Assembly: GCA_900557405.1 (NCBI GenBank)
Contig: USSF01000019.1
Coordinates: 1 to 33,850 of the forward strand
Source: an uncultured Prevotella sp.
GTDB lineage: Bacteria; Bacteroidota; Bacteroidia; Bacteroidales; Bacteroidaceae
Length of the DNA stretch: 33,850 nucleotides
Reading direction: 5' to 3'
Below are positions 22,800-31,565 of the stretch, one piece after another. The position numbers and the translations under genes were made by a program. Numbering within the stretch: the first letter of the stretch is position 1; the number at the start of each line of letters is the position of its first letter. Below the pieces are notes generated by a model, which worked only from the letters and a program-made list of their open reading frames with translations, ran no database searches and had not been told where the DNA came from.

Positions 22800-23315
22800 A
22801 TGGAAAAGAAAAATATCGACCCAAGAGAATTGACAGACAATTTCTTTGAAGCCATCGGCAAGGAGTGGATGCTCGTGACGGCAGGCAACAAGGAGAAGTT
22901 CAATATGATGACAGCATCGTGGGGATGCATAGGATGGCTGTGGAACAAGCCCGTAGCCGTGGCGTTCATCCGTCCGGAGCGTTTCACCCATGAATTCATA
23001 GAGAAGGAGGACAGGCTGACGCTCTGTTTCCTCGGCGAGAGCGAGGAGATGAGGAAGGCTTACGCCCTGTGCGGGGCGAAGTCGGGCAGAGACTGCGACA
23101 AGGTGGCAGCCACCGGACTGCACCCCGTGGAGGCAGCCAATGGCACGATGACATTCGAGGAGGCGCGTCTGACGCTCGTATGCCGCAAGCTCTACAAGGA
23201 CACGATCAAGGAGAACGCGTTCCTTGACAAAAGCCTTGTGCAGTGGTATGGCGAAAAGGGCGGTTACCATGATGTTTATGTGCTGGAGATAGAGAGTGCG
23301 GAATTAAGAAAGTAG
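22800..23315 (+). CDS. Flavin reductase-like (flavoredoxin-type) protein
   Basis: 171 residues, consistent with the FMN-binding split-barrel family of flavin reductases and flavoredoxins. Family-like features are MMTASWGCIGWLWNKPVAVAFIRPERFTHEFI near residues 37-68 (flavin-binding loops), LTLCFLGESEEMRKAYALCGAKSGRDCDK near 74-105, and the final YHDVYVLEIESAEL. Such proteins bind FMN and shuttle electrons or reduce free flavin; the partner here is unknown. It is preceded by its own promoter. Confidence 0.82.
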   Translation: MEKKNIDPRELTDNFFEAIGKEWMLVTAGNKEKFNMMTASWGCIGWLWNKPVAVAFIRPERFTHEFIEKEDRLTLCFLGESEEMRKAYALCGAKSGRDCDKVAATGLHPVEAANGTMTFEEARLTLVCRKLYKDTIKENAFLDKSLVQWYGEKGGYHDVYVLEIESAELRK

Positions 23316-23445
23316 AATTAAGAGTGCGGAATTAAGCATTGTTCTCGCTTCGCTACGGGAATGGCTCTTGATTTTAATAATAAATAATTCTAAACCGAAA
23401 AACTCCAAACTCTCAATTCTACATTCTAAACTCTACATTCATTAT
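23316..23445. repeat. Third member of the AT-rich intergenic element family
   Basis: The gap holds GAATTAAG repeats, then TTGTTCTCGCTTCGCTACGG (23339-23358), then AATAATTCTAAA, then ACTCTCAATTCTACATTC and AAACTCTACATTCATT, ending at the topB ATG. The order matches the element at 21386-21625 in shortened form. The TTGTTCTCGCTTCGCT core is shared exactly with 21420-21435. Confidence 0.65.
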
Positions 23446-25515
23446 ATGATTGTTTGCATAGCAGAGAAACCAAGTGTGGCAAAGGATATAGCCAAGATAA
23501 TAGGGGCGAACAGTTCCCGTGACGGCTATATGGAAGGCAACGGCTATCAGGTGACGTGGACCTTCGGACACCTCTGTACGCTGAAGGAGCCGGATGACTA
23601 CACGCCGCTCTGGAAGCGGTGGAGCCTCGGGTCCTTGCCGATGATACCGCCACGCTTCGGTATAAAACTCATTGATGACCAGGGGATAAAGAAGCAGTTC
23701 TCCGTGATAGAACGGCTGATGCAGAATGCCGACGGGATAATAAACTGCGGTGATGCCGGACAGGAAGGAGAACTGATACAGCGATGGGTGATGCAGAAGG
23801 CAAAGGCTGCATGCCCCGTGAAGCGCCTCTGGATCTCATCCATGACCGATGAGGCAATACGCGAAGGATTCTCCAACCTCAAGCCGCAGGAAAATTACCA
23901 GCCGCTGTATCTCGCCGGACTGAGCCGTGCCATCGGCGACTGGATTCTGGGAATGAATGCCACGCGCCTGTATACGCTGAAATACGGGCAGAACAAGCAG
24001 GTGCTCTCCATCGGCAGGGTGCAGACGCCGACGCTGGCACTCATCGTGAACAGGCAGAAGGAAATAGACAGTTTCGAGCCGGAGCCTTATTGGGTGCTCG
24101 CCACGGTATACCGCGACACGACGTTCACAGCGACAAAGGGAAAGTTCACCACCAAGGAAGAGGGCGAAAAGGCATTCGAGACGATTGCCGGCAAACCGTT
24201 CACCGTGACCGATGTGCAGAAGAAGAAAGGAACGGAGGCACCCCCGAAGCTATACGACCTCACCTCGCTGCAGGTGGACTGCAACAGGAAATTCTCCATG
24301 AGCGCCGACATGACGCTGAAGATAATCCAGACGCTGTATGAGCGCAAATTGACCACCTATCCACGTGTGGACACGCAGTATCTGAGCGACGACATATATC
24401 CGAAATGCGGCGGAATACTAAATGGCATAAAGGGATATGAAAATCTGACGCAGGCGCTGAGAGGAAAGCCGCTGAAGAAATCAAAGAAGGTGTTCGATTC
24501 ATCCAAGGTGACCGACCACCATGCCATCATTCCGACGGGAGTGCCGGCACAGAACCTGAGCGATATGGAGCGCCACGTGTATGACCTGATAACGAAACGG
24601 TTTATCAGCGTGTTCTACCCCGACTGCAAGTTCGCCACGACAACAGTGCTTGGAGACGTGGACGGGATAGAGTTCAAGGTGACCGGAAAACTTATCCTCG
24701 ACCCTGGATGGAGGGCAGTATATGCCAAGGACAATGCAGCGCACCAGTTGGCTGAAGAGGAACAGAAACAGCAGGACGAGGAGCGCACGCTGCCCGACTT
24801 CGTGAAGGGCGAAAGCGGCGAACACACGCCGACCCTTTCGGAGAAATGGACCACGCCGCCGAAATACTATACCGAGGCGACACTGCTCCGTGCAATGGAG
24901 ACGGCGGGAAAGTTCGTGGACGACGAGGAACTGCGCGCGGCACTGAAGGAGAACGGAATCGGCCGTCCGTCGTCAAGGGCGGGCATCATAGAGACCCTCT
25001 TCAAGCGCCACTACATCAAGAGAGAGAGGAAGAATCTTGTGGCCACCGCCACGGGAATAGAACTCATCGACCTGATAAAGGAAGAATTGCTGAAGAGCTG
25101 TGAACTGACCGGTATCTGGGAGAAGAAACTGCGCGACATAGAGCACAAGACCTACGACCCGGCACAGTTCATCGACGAACTGAAGCAGCAGATAAACACC
25201 ATCGTGCATGATGTGCTGACCGATAACAGCAACCGTAGGGTGACAATCCTCACCGATGAAGACCTGAAGAAGAAAAAGAAGAAGGCAAAGGCTGCAGCAA
25301 AACCGGAAGAGACGGCCAAACAGTCGAAGCCGGCGAAGTCTTCCGCTCCTTCCGCTCCTTCCAAACCCGCCAGTCCCGCCAGTCCTTCAGGAACTATCGT
25401 CCCCGGAGCACCATGTCCACTATGTGGCAAAGGCACCATCATAAAGGGAAATACCGCATACGGATGCAGCAGATGGCGTGAAGGATGCACATTTAGAGCA
25501 CCGCTCACACAATAA
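23446..25515 (+). CDS. topB: DNA topoisomerase III (type IA)
   Basis: 689 residues from the ATG at 23446. The frame extends upstream to 23368, but that part lies in the repeat, and the conserved start MIVCIAEKPSVAKDIAK begins here. The toprim domain is at residues 1-150; its metal motif reads DAGQEGEL (D103, E107). The catalytic Tyr is Y305 in TTYPRVDTQYL. The RVQTPTLALIV segment near residue 190 is also typical. The C-terminus has a Lys/Ala/Pro/Ser-rich linker (residues 600-650, with short repeats at 25342-25390 in the DNA) and a zinc ribbon (CPLCG...GCSRWREGC). It decatenates and relaxes DNA by strand passage. Confidence 0.93.
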   Translation: MIVCIAEKPSVAKDIAKIIGANSSRDGYMEGNGYQVTWTFGHLCTLKEPDDYTPLWKRWSLGSLPMIPPRFGIKLIDDQGIKKQFSVIERLMQNADGIINCGDAGQEGELIQRWVMQKAKAACPVKRLWISSMTDEAIREGFSNLKPQENYQPLYLAGLSRAIGDWILGMNATRLYTLKYGQNKQVLSIGRVQTPTLALIVNRQKEIDSFEPEPYWVLATVYRDTTFTATKGKFTTKEEGEKAFETIAGKPFTVTDVQKKKGTEAPPKLYDLTSLQVDCNRKFSMSADMTLKIIQTLYERKLTTYPRVDTQYLSDDIYPKCGGILNGIKGYENLTQALRGKPLKKSKKVFDSSKVTDHHAIIPTGVPAQNLSDMERHVYDLITKRFISVFYPDCKFATTTVLGDVDGIEFKVTGKLILDPGWRAVYAKDNAAHQLAEEEQKQQDEERTLPDFVKGESGEHTPTLSEKWTTPPKYYTEATLLRAMETAGKFVDDEELRAALKENGIGRPSSRAGIIETLFKRHYIKRERKNLVATATGIELIDLIKEELLKSCELTGIWEKKLRDIEHKTYDPAQFIDELKQQINTIVHDVLTDNSNRRVTILTDEDLKKKKKKAKAAAKPEETAKQSKPAKSSAPSAPSKPASPASPSGTIVPGAPCPLCGKGTIIKGNTAYGCSRWREGCTFRAPLTQ

Positions 25516-25562
25516 AATTGACAATCCGCGGTTCTTAGACTATAAAGTCTATCGCATCATAT

Positions 25563-27677
25563 ATGAAGAATATAATAAAGGAAACATACAGCAAAGGTAT
25601 CAGCCGATACATACCACAGATGGGGACAGCATTGGTGTCGGTCCTTATCCTCATGCTTGTCTCGTGCGGTGCAGAACGCAGTTTCAAGAAAGGCGAGAAA
25701 TTCCTCGCCCTCGGCGAATACTTCGATGCCGCGGCCCAATACAAGAAAGCCTACAGCAACACGAAGCCGAAGGACAAGGCACTGCGGGGAAAGTATGCGG
25801 CAAAGATGGCCCTGTGTTACAATCGCATCAACTTCAACCAAAAGGCAGTAGCGGCATACCGCAATGCCATAAGGTATCATGCCGACAGCATCGACATGCA
25901 CCTCGCTTTCGCAAAGGCATTGCTCAAGGACGGCAACTACAAGGAGGCGGAACAGGAGTTCAGAATGTTGCTCGACTCCATGCCGGGCAACGTTTTGGCG
26001 AGGAACGGACTGCAGTCAGCGCTCACCGCGCGCAAGCTAAAGGAGGAAGGTTCGCAGTATATCGTCAAGAAGATGGACCTCTTCAATTCGCGCAGGGCGG
26101 ATTTCTCTCCGATGTTCTGCGGCGACCAGTATGAACAGCTCTTCTTCACCTCCACACGCAACGAGGCGGAGGGTGACGAACTGAGCGGAATCACGGGAAC
26201 AAAAAACGGTGATATCTTCTATTCGCAGAAAGACGAGAAAGGAAAATGGGGAAAGCCGCAGCAGATAACGTCGGGGCTCAACACCGAATTCGACGAAGGG
26301 GCATGCTGTTTCTCGCCGGACCAGAGGGTGATGTATCTCACGCAGTGTGTTTCCGACCCGTCATATCCAAGATACGCCACGATAGTTACCTCAAACCGCT
26401 CGGATGCGGCATGGAGCAAGGTGTCGAAGCTGGAAGTGACGCGCGATACGCTCTCAAGCTATGCCCATCCGGCAGTATCGCCGGATGGCGAATGGCTCTA
26501 TTTCGCCTCGGACATGCCGGGAGGAAAAGGAGGATTCGATATATGGCGGGTGCGGCTCACGGCAGCCGGACTCGGCGGAGTGGAGAATCTCGGAGAACCG
26601 ATCAATACGCCGGGCGACGAGATGTTCCCAACGTTCCGTCCCAACGGCGACCTGTATTTCTCAAGCAACGGACATCCGGGACTTGGCGGACTCGACATCT
26701 TCATTGCAAGATATGACAAAAACAGCAGGAAAGTGGTGCTTGAGCATCCCGGATATCCGCTGAACTCACAGGCAGACGATTTCGGGATGACCTTTGAGGG
26801 AGCGCATAACAAAGGCTTCTTCTCCTCAAACCGAGGTGACGGCAGGGGATGGGACCATATATACAGCTTCGAGAAGCCGGAGATTATACAGACCGTCACG
26901 GGATGGGTGTATGAGATGGAAGGCTATGAACTGCCCTCGGCACAGGTGTATATCGTGGGCAATGACGGTACGAACAAGACGCTGAGCGTGAAGGGAGACG
27001 GTTCGTTCACCGAGGTGGTGACACCGGGAGTGGACTATGTGCTGCTCGCCACATGCAAGGGATTCCTGAACCATAAGGAAGAAATAAGCATCAAGCCGTC
27101 GGCAGAGTCACAAGACCATGTGCTGCAGTTCCCGCTGGCTTCAATCCGTGTGCCTGTGCTCATCGACAATATCTTCTATGACTTCGACAAATACACATTG
27201 CGCGCTGAGTCAACGGCAGCCCTCGACGAACTCGTGAAGCTGCTTGAAGAAAACCCCAATGTTACGATCGAACTGAGTTCGCATTGCGACTACAAGGGTA
27301 GTGAGGCATATAACAAGACCCTGTCGCAGAGGCGTGCGGAGACCGTGGTGAAATATCTCATCAGCAAGGGAATAAAGGCAGACCGACTGACGCCGGTAGG
27401 CTACGGCAAGATGAAGCCAAAGACGATAAGGAAGAAACTCACCGAGAAATACACTTGGCTGAAGGAAGGTGACGTGTTGACGGAGGATTACATCAAGAAG
27501 CTCGACAAGGAGAAGCAGGAAATATGCAACCAGCTTAACCGCCGCACCGAATTCATCGTGCTCCGCACGACATACGGTATGTTTGACGAGAAGGGCAACC
27601 TGAAGAATCCGCCTAAGCCGAAGACCGAAAAGGAAAACGCTGAAGAAGACAGCGACAACATCTTCATGGTAGAGTAG
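25563..27677 (+). CDS. PorE-like OmpA-family lipoprotein (TPR, WD40-like, carboxypeptidase-regulatory-like, OmpA)
   Basis: 704 residues. A lipobox (MLVSC, lipidated C35) follows a hydrophobic stretch. TPR-like helices lie at residues 40-160 (GEKFLALGEYFDAAAQYKKAY). A PD40/WD40-like propeller at about 175-440 has repeated SPDGEWLYFASDMPGGKGGFDIW and RPNGDLYFSSNGHPGLGGLDIF motifs. A carboxypeptidase-regulatory-like sandwich lies near 450-535. The OmpA C-terminal peptidoglycan-binding domain is at 545-665 (NIFYDFDKYTLRAESTAALDEL, SHCDYKGSEAYNKTLSQRRAE). The same order is described for PorE of Porphyromonas gingivalis, a type IX secretion component that ties the machine to the cell wall. An acidic tail ends the protein. 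Confidence 0.88.
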   Translation: MKNIIKETYSKGISRYIPQMGTALVSVLILMLVSCGAERSFKKGEKFLALGEYFDAAAQYKKAYSNTKPKDKALRGKYAAKMALCYNRINFNQKAVAAYRNAIRYHADSIDMHLAFAKALLKDGNYKEAEQEFRMLLDSMPGNVLARNGLQSALTARKLKEEGSQYIVKKMDLFNSRRADFSPMFCGDQYEQLFFTSTRNEAEGDELSGITGTKNGDIFYSQKDEKGKWGKPQQITSGLNTEFDEGACCFSPDQRVMYLTQCVSDPSYPRYATIVTSNRSDAAWSKVSKLEVTRDTLSSYAHPAVSPDGEWLYFASDMPGGKGGFDIWRVRLTAAGLGGVENLGEPINTPGDEMFPTFRPNGDLYFSSNGHPGLGGLDIFIARYDKNSRKVVLEHPGYPLNSQADDFGMTFEGAHNKGFFSSNRGDGRGWDHIYSFEKPEIIQTVTGWVYEMEGYELPSAQVYIVGNDGTNKTLSVKGDGSFTEVVTPGVDYVLLATCKGFLNHKEEISIKPSAESQDHVLQFPLASIRVPVLIDNIFYDFDKYTLRAESTAALDELVKLLEENPNVTIELSSHCDYKGSEAYNKTLSQRRAETVVKYLISKGIKADRLTPVGYGKMKPKTIRKKLTEKYTWLKEGDVLTEDYIKKLDKEKQEICNQLNRRTEFIVLRTTYGMFDEKGNLKNPPKPKTEKENAEEDSDNIFMVE

Positions 27678-27730
27678 GGAAGAGCCGGTACAGCCAGAAC
27701 GCGTCCGCCCCTCCCAAAAAAGAAAAAAGA

Positions 27731-29104
27731 ATGAATAACAAGGCAACATTAGAATTAGGAACAAAACCCATAGGGAAACTCCTCATGCAGTATTCCCTGC
27801 CGGCTATCATAGCCATGACTGCCTCATCATTATATAATATGGTGGACAGTATATTCATCGGCCAGGGAGTAGGACCGATGGCAATCAGCGGATTGGCGCT
27901 GACATTCCCCTTTATGAACCTTGCAGCTGCGTTCGGCGCAGGTGTGGGCGTGGGGGCATCATCATGTATATCCGTGAAACTCGGACAGAAAGATTACAAG
28001 ACGGCACAGCAGGTGTTGGGAAACACAGTGACGCTGAACCTCATCATAGGTATCGCGTTCAGTATTGTATCGCTGTTGTTCCTCGACCCGATACTCTGTT
28101 TCTTCGGGGCAAGTGAGCAGACACTGCCGTATGCACGTGACTATATGGTGATAATCCTGCTCGGCAATGTGTTCTCACACATGTACTTCGGTATGAATGC
28201 CGTGCTAAGGGCTGCCGGAAAACCGCGGCAGGCTATGAATGCCACGATATTCACAGTGGTGCTCAACACAATACTCGACCCGATCTTCATCTATCCGCTG
28301 AATCTCGGAATACAGGGAGCCGCCTATGCCACGATACTCTCGCAGGTGCTCGCCCTCGTATGGCAGATGAGGATTTTCAGCAACAAGAATGAACTGCTGC
28401 ATCTGAGGAGGGGGATATACAGACTGAAGAAGTCTATCGTGGAGAATATCCTCGCCATCGGTCTCTCGCCGTTCTCTATGAACGTGTGTGCATGTATCGT
28501 GGTGATATTCATAAACAAAGGACTGCTGCAATATAGCGGCGACCTGGCTGTGGGTGCCTATGGCATAGCCAATAAGGTGTGCTTCATCTTCGTGATGGTG
28601 AATATGGGACTCAACCAGGGAATGCAGCCTATCGCAGGATACAACTACGGAGCGATGAAGTTTGACAGACTGATGCAGGTGCTGAAGCTGGCCGTGATAG
28701 CCGGCACATGTATCACTACGTGCGGATTCCTCGTGGCTGAGTTCATCCCGTGGCCATGTGCCCGACTGTTCACTACCGATCCGGAACTCATCCGGCTGTC
28801 GGTGAACGGAATGCGTATAATGATGGCAGCCTTCGTGCTTGTAGGGTCGCAGATGGTGATAACCAACTTCTTCCAGAGTATAGGAATGGCAAAGATAAGC
28901 ATGTTCCTGTCTCTGTCAAGACAGATGATATTCCTGCTGCCGATGCTTCTCCTTCTGCCTCTCTTCCTTGGCGTGGACGGTATCTGGTGGGCAATGCCGA
29001 TATCTGACACCATTGCCGAGATAGTGGCGGTGGTAATGATGATGACATACATGAGGAAATTCAAAGAACAACATAAATTATTGATTGAACATGGAGAGCA
29101 ATAA
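27731..29104 (+). CDS. MATE family multidrug/cation efflux transporter
   Basis: 457 residues with about twelve membrane helices, the usual MATE length. The start TKPIGKLLMQYSLPAIIAMTASSLYNMVDSIFIGQGVG and the repeat-half segment VNMGLNQGMQPIAGYNYGA are hallmarks of the NorM/DinF-type MATE group. It exports cationic drugs or metabolites in exchange for H+ or Na+; the substrate cannot be read from sequence. It follows the PorE-like gene after 53 bases and runs into the kinase-like gene with a 14-base overlap. Confidence 0.92.
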   Translation: MNNKATLELGTKPIGKLLMQYSLPAIIAMTASSLYNMVDSIFIGQGVGPMAISGLALTFPFMNLAAAFGAGVGVGASSCISVKLGQKDYKTAQQVLGNTVTLNLIIGIAFSIVSLLFLDPILCFFGASEQTLPYARDYMVIILLGNVFSHMYFGMNAVLRAAGKPRQAMNATIFTVVLNTILDPIFIYPLNLGIQGAAYATILSQVLALVWQMRIFSNKNELLHLRRGIYRLKKSIVENILAIGLSPFSMNVCACIVVIFINKGLLQYSGDLAVGAYGIANKVCFIFVMVNMGLNQGMQPIAGYNYGAMKFDRLMQVLKLAVIAGTCITTCGFLVAEFIPWPCARLFTTDPELIRLSVNGMRIMMAAFVLVGSQMVITNFFQSIGMAKISMFLSLSRQMIFLLPMLLLLPLFLGVDGIWWAMPISDTIAEIVAVVMMMTYMRKFKEQHKLLIEHGEQ

Positions 29105-29723
29105 AAAGAAAATAATAATAAACGTGGGACGCCAGATTGGTAGTGGCGGACGCATCATCGCAAAAATGCTTGCAGATGACCTGAAATGCGGATTCTACGA
29201 CAGTGAACTGTTAACGCTCGCCGCAAAGGAAAGCGGATTCTGCGAGAAGTTTTTCGAACAGCACGATGAGCAGAAGGGGTTCTTCAACTCGCTCTTCCAC
29301 ATGCATGCGCCTTTCGTGGGAGACGGGAACTTCTACAAGAACGACTTCTCGCAGGAGGGGCTCTTCAAAATACAGAGTGATACCATCCGCAAGTTGGCTA
29401 CAGAAGGCTCATGCGTGTTCGTGGGAAGATGTGCCGACTATGTGCTGAGAGATTTCGACAACGTGGTGAACGTGTTCATCACGGCTGATATCGAAGACCG
29501 TATGGCTGAAATAAAGAAGCGCAAGGAATGTAGCGATGAGGAAGCACGCAAGGTGATAGAGAACGGAGAGAAATCCCGTTCCAACTATTATAATTACTAT
29601 ACAGGAAAGAAATGGGGCGACAGTTCGTCGTATGACCTCTGTGTGAATACCTCCAAGCTCGGCCTTGAGGCTACTGAAGCCTATATAAAGGAATTCATAG
29701 AGAAAGTACTGAATATAGGATAG
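29091..29723 (+). CDS. Cytidylate kinase-like family protein
   Basis: 210 residues from the ATG at 29091, inside the 3' end of the MATE gene. An in-frame TTG at 29085 is less likely. It belongs to the cytidylate kinase-like group: IIINVGRQIGSGGRIIAKMLADDL at the N-terminus is a P-loop in which GSGGR replaces the usual GxGKS/T. This is followed by FYDSELLTLAAKESGF, VFVGRCADYVL and a LID-like region (IEDRMAEIKKRKECSDEEARK). The group is widespread in anaerobes but its substrate is not established, and it should not be taken as Cmk itself. Confidence 0.8.
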   Translation: MESNKKKIIINVGRQIGSGGRIIAKMLADDLKCGFYDSELLTLAAKESGFCEKFFEQHDEQKGFFNSLFHMHAPFVGDGNFYKNDFSQEGLFKIQSDTIRKLATEGSCVFVGRCADYVLRDFDNVVNVFITADIEDRMAEIKKRKECSDEEARKVIENGEKSRSNYYNYYTGKKWGDSSSYDLCVNTSKLGLEATEAYIKEFIEKVLNIG

Positions 29724-29729
29724 CGCGCA

Positions 29730-30221
29730 GTGAAAAGAATAGGTATAATCAGCGATACCCACTCGTGGTGGGACGACAAGTATCTGAAATACTTCGAGCC
29801 GTGTGACGAAATATGGCATGCCGGCGACATCGGTTCGATGGAAGTGGCCGAGAAGCTTGCGGCCTTCCGCACGTTGCGTGCCGTATGCGGCAACTGTGAC
29901 GGCGGCGACCTCAGGTTGATGTATCCGGAGAAGCTCCGTTTCAAATGTGAGGACGTGGACGTACTCATGAAGCATATCGGCGGATATCCGGGCAACTATG
30001 ACCAGAGCATCCGCTCGCAGATTTACGCCATGCCTCCGCAGCTGTTCATCAGCGGACACAGTCATATATTAAAGGTGAAATATGACAAGACGCTCAATCT
30101 GCTTCATATCAACCCCGGAGCAGCCGGTATGCAGGGATGGCACAAAGAGCGCACGCTTGTAAGACTGACAATAGACGGAAGCAAGTTTACGGATTGTGAA
30201 GTGATTACTCTGGCGGATTGA
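29730..30221 (+). CDS. YfcE/MJ0936-type metallophosphoesterase
   Basis: 163 residues starting at a GTG at 29730, six bases after the kinase-like gene. The binuclear metal motifs are complete: SDTHS (D9, H11), HAGDIGS, GNCD, KHIGGYPG and SGHSHIL. Small enzymes of this family hydrolyse phosphodiesters; the natural substrate is unknown. It is the last gene of a tight group with the MATE and kinase-like genes. GACCG (30220-30224) and CGGTC (30234-30238) form a weak 5-bp hairpin overlapping the stop codon, too small to count as a firm terminator. Confidence 0.88.
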   Translation: MKRIGIISDTHSWWDDKYLKYFEPCDEIWHAGDIGSMEVAEKLAAFRTLRAVCGNCDGGDLRLMYPEKLRFKCEDVDVLMKHIGGYPGNYDQSIRSQIYAMPPQLFISGHSHILKVKYDKTLNLLHINPGAAGMQGWHKERTLVRLTIDGSKFTDCEVITLAD

Positions 30222-30323
30222 CCGTTCATTCCCCGGTCTTCCTGATTGCCGCTGCATCGTTCTCATAACACTCCAAGCCATTCAGACTCTCCAAAAAACA
30301 ATAACGATAAACCCTTAAATAAT

Positions 30324-31472
30324 ATGAAAACTTATCTCGTGACAGGTGCTGCCGGATTCATCGGCGCAAATTTTATCAAGTATCTCCTTTACAGAAAGTA
30401 TAAGGATGAGGATATAAAGGTAATTGTTCTCGACTTGCTGACGTATGCCGGCAATCTCGGAACCATCAAGGACGATATCGACAACAAGCGTTGCTTCTTC
30501 GTGCGTGGTGACATCCGCGACCGTGGACTTGCCGACAAGCTCTTTGCCGAGCACGACATTGACTACGTAGTGAATTTTGCAGCAGAAAGTCATGTGGACC
30601 GCTCTATCGAGAATCCGCAGCTCTTCCTTGAGACCAATATCCTCGGAACGCAGAATCTGCTTGATGCAGCACGCCGTGCATGGGTTACGGGAAAGGGCGA
30701 GACGGGCTATCCTGTATGGAAGCCAGGCAAACGCTATCATCAGGTAAGTACGGATGAAGTATACGGATCGCTTGGCGCAGAAGGCTTCTTCACGGAAAAG
30801 ACCCCGCTCTGCCCACACAGTCCGTACAGTGCTTCGAAGACAAGTGCCGACATGATTGTCATGGCTTACCATGACACGTATCACATGCCGACTACCATCA
30901 CGCGCTGTTCCAACAACTACGGTCCGTACCATTTCCCCGAAAAGCTTATCCCATTAATCATAAACAATATCCTCGAAGGAAAGAAACTGCCTGTATACGG
31001 CAAGGGCGACAACGTGCGCGACTGGCTTTATGTGGAGGACCACTGCAAGGCCATCGACCTTGTGGTGCGCAATGGACGCGAGGGCGAAGTATATAATGTC
31101 GGCGGACATAACGAGATGACCAACATCAACATCGTGAAGCTCACAATCAAGACCATACACGACATGATGGCAGAGGACAAGAGCTTGCGCAATATCCTGA
31201 GGAAGCAGGTGAAGGATGCCAATGGAGACATAGACATCAGCTGGATCAATGAAGACCTGATAACGTTTGTTACCGACCGCCTTGGACATGACCAGCGCTA
31301 TGCCATTGACCCTACAAAGATAAAGAATGAACTCGGATGGTACCCGGAGACAATGTTCGCCGACGGTATCGTGAGGACAATCAAATGGAACCTTGAACAT
31401 CAGGACTGGATAGCAGAAGTTACCAGCGGCGACTATCAGAAATACTACGACCAGATGTACGGAAACAGATAG
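30324..31472 (+). CDS. rfbB: dTDP-glucose 4,6-dehydratase
   Basis: 382 residues from the ATG at 30324; an upstream in-frame ATG at 30246 adds non-homologous sequence. It is a short-chain dehydrogenase-type sugar nucleotide enzyme with GAAGFIGANF (NAD-binding) near residues 8-17, the catalytic TDEVYG near 142-147 and YSASK (Y168, K172). It makes dTDP-4-keto-6-deoxyglucose, precursor of rhamnose and other deoxysugars in O-antigen or S-layer glycans. RfbA, RfbC and RfbD are not next to it here, which is unusual, since the four often cluster. Confidence 0.93.
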   Translation: MKTYLVTGAAGFIGANFIKYLLYRKYKDEDIKVIVLDLLTYAGNLGTIKDDIDNKRCFFVRGDIRDRGLADKLFAEHDIDYVVNFAAESHVDRSIENPQLFLETNILGTQNLLDAARRAWVTGKGETGYPVWKPGKRYHQVSTDEVYGSLGAEGFFTEKTPLCPHSPYSASKTSADMIVMAYHDTYHMPTTITRCSNNYGPYHFPEKLIPLIINNILEGKKLPVYGKGDNVRDWLYVEDHCKAIDLVVRNGREGEVYNVGGHNEMTNINIVKLTIKTIHDMMAEDKSLRNILRKQVKDANGDIDISWINEDLITFVTDRLGHDQRYAIDPTKIKNELGWYPETMFADGIVRTIKWNLEHQDWIAEVTSGDYQKYYDQMYGNR

Positions 31473-31486
31473 GGTAAACCCTTTTT
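31471..31486 (+). terminator. Small hairpin with T-run after rfbB
   Basis: AGGG-TAAA-CCCT followed by TTTTT begins at the rfbB stop codon (TAG at 31470-31472). The stem is only 4-5 bp, so it is at best a weak terminator. The rest of the gap to purT (31487-31565) contains no gene; a T-loop-like GGGTTCAATACC at 31516-31527 does not fold as a tRNA. Confidence 0.3.
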
Positions 31487-31565
31487 GCGGGGGACAACTA
31501 TAATCGGATTGGTCAGGGTTCAATACCTGTTCTATTGCATCACTTGGAAATAAATAAATAAGACA

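Noticed and set aside
23368..23445. N-terminal extension of TopB from an upstream ATG
   Set aside because: The extra 26 residues are translated from the dispersed intergenic repeat, while the conserved family start is at 23446.
31488..31548. tRNA-like stretch with GGGTTCAATACC between rfbB and purT
   Set aside because: The T-loop resemblance is real, but no acceptor, D or anticodon stem can be formed and the T-stem itself pairs poorly.
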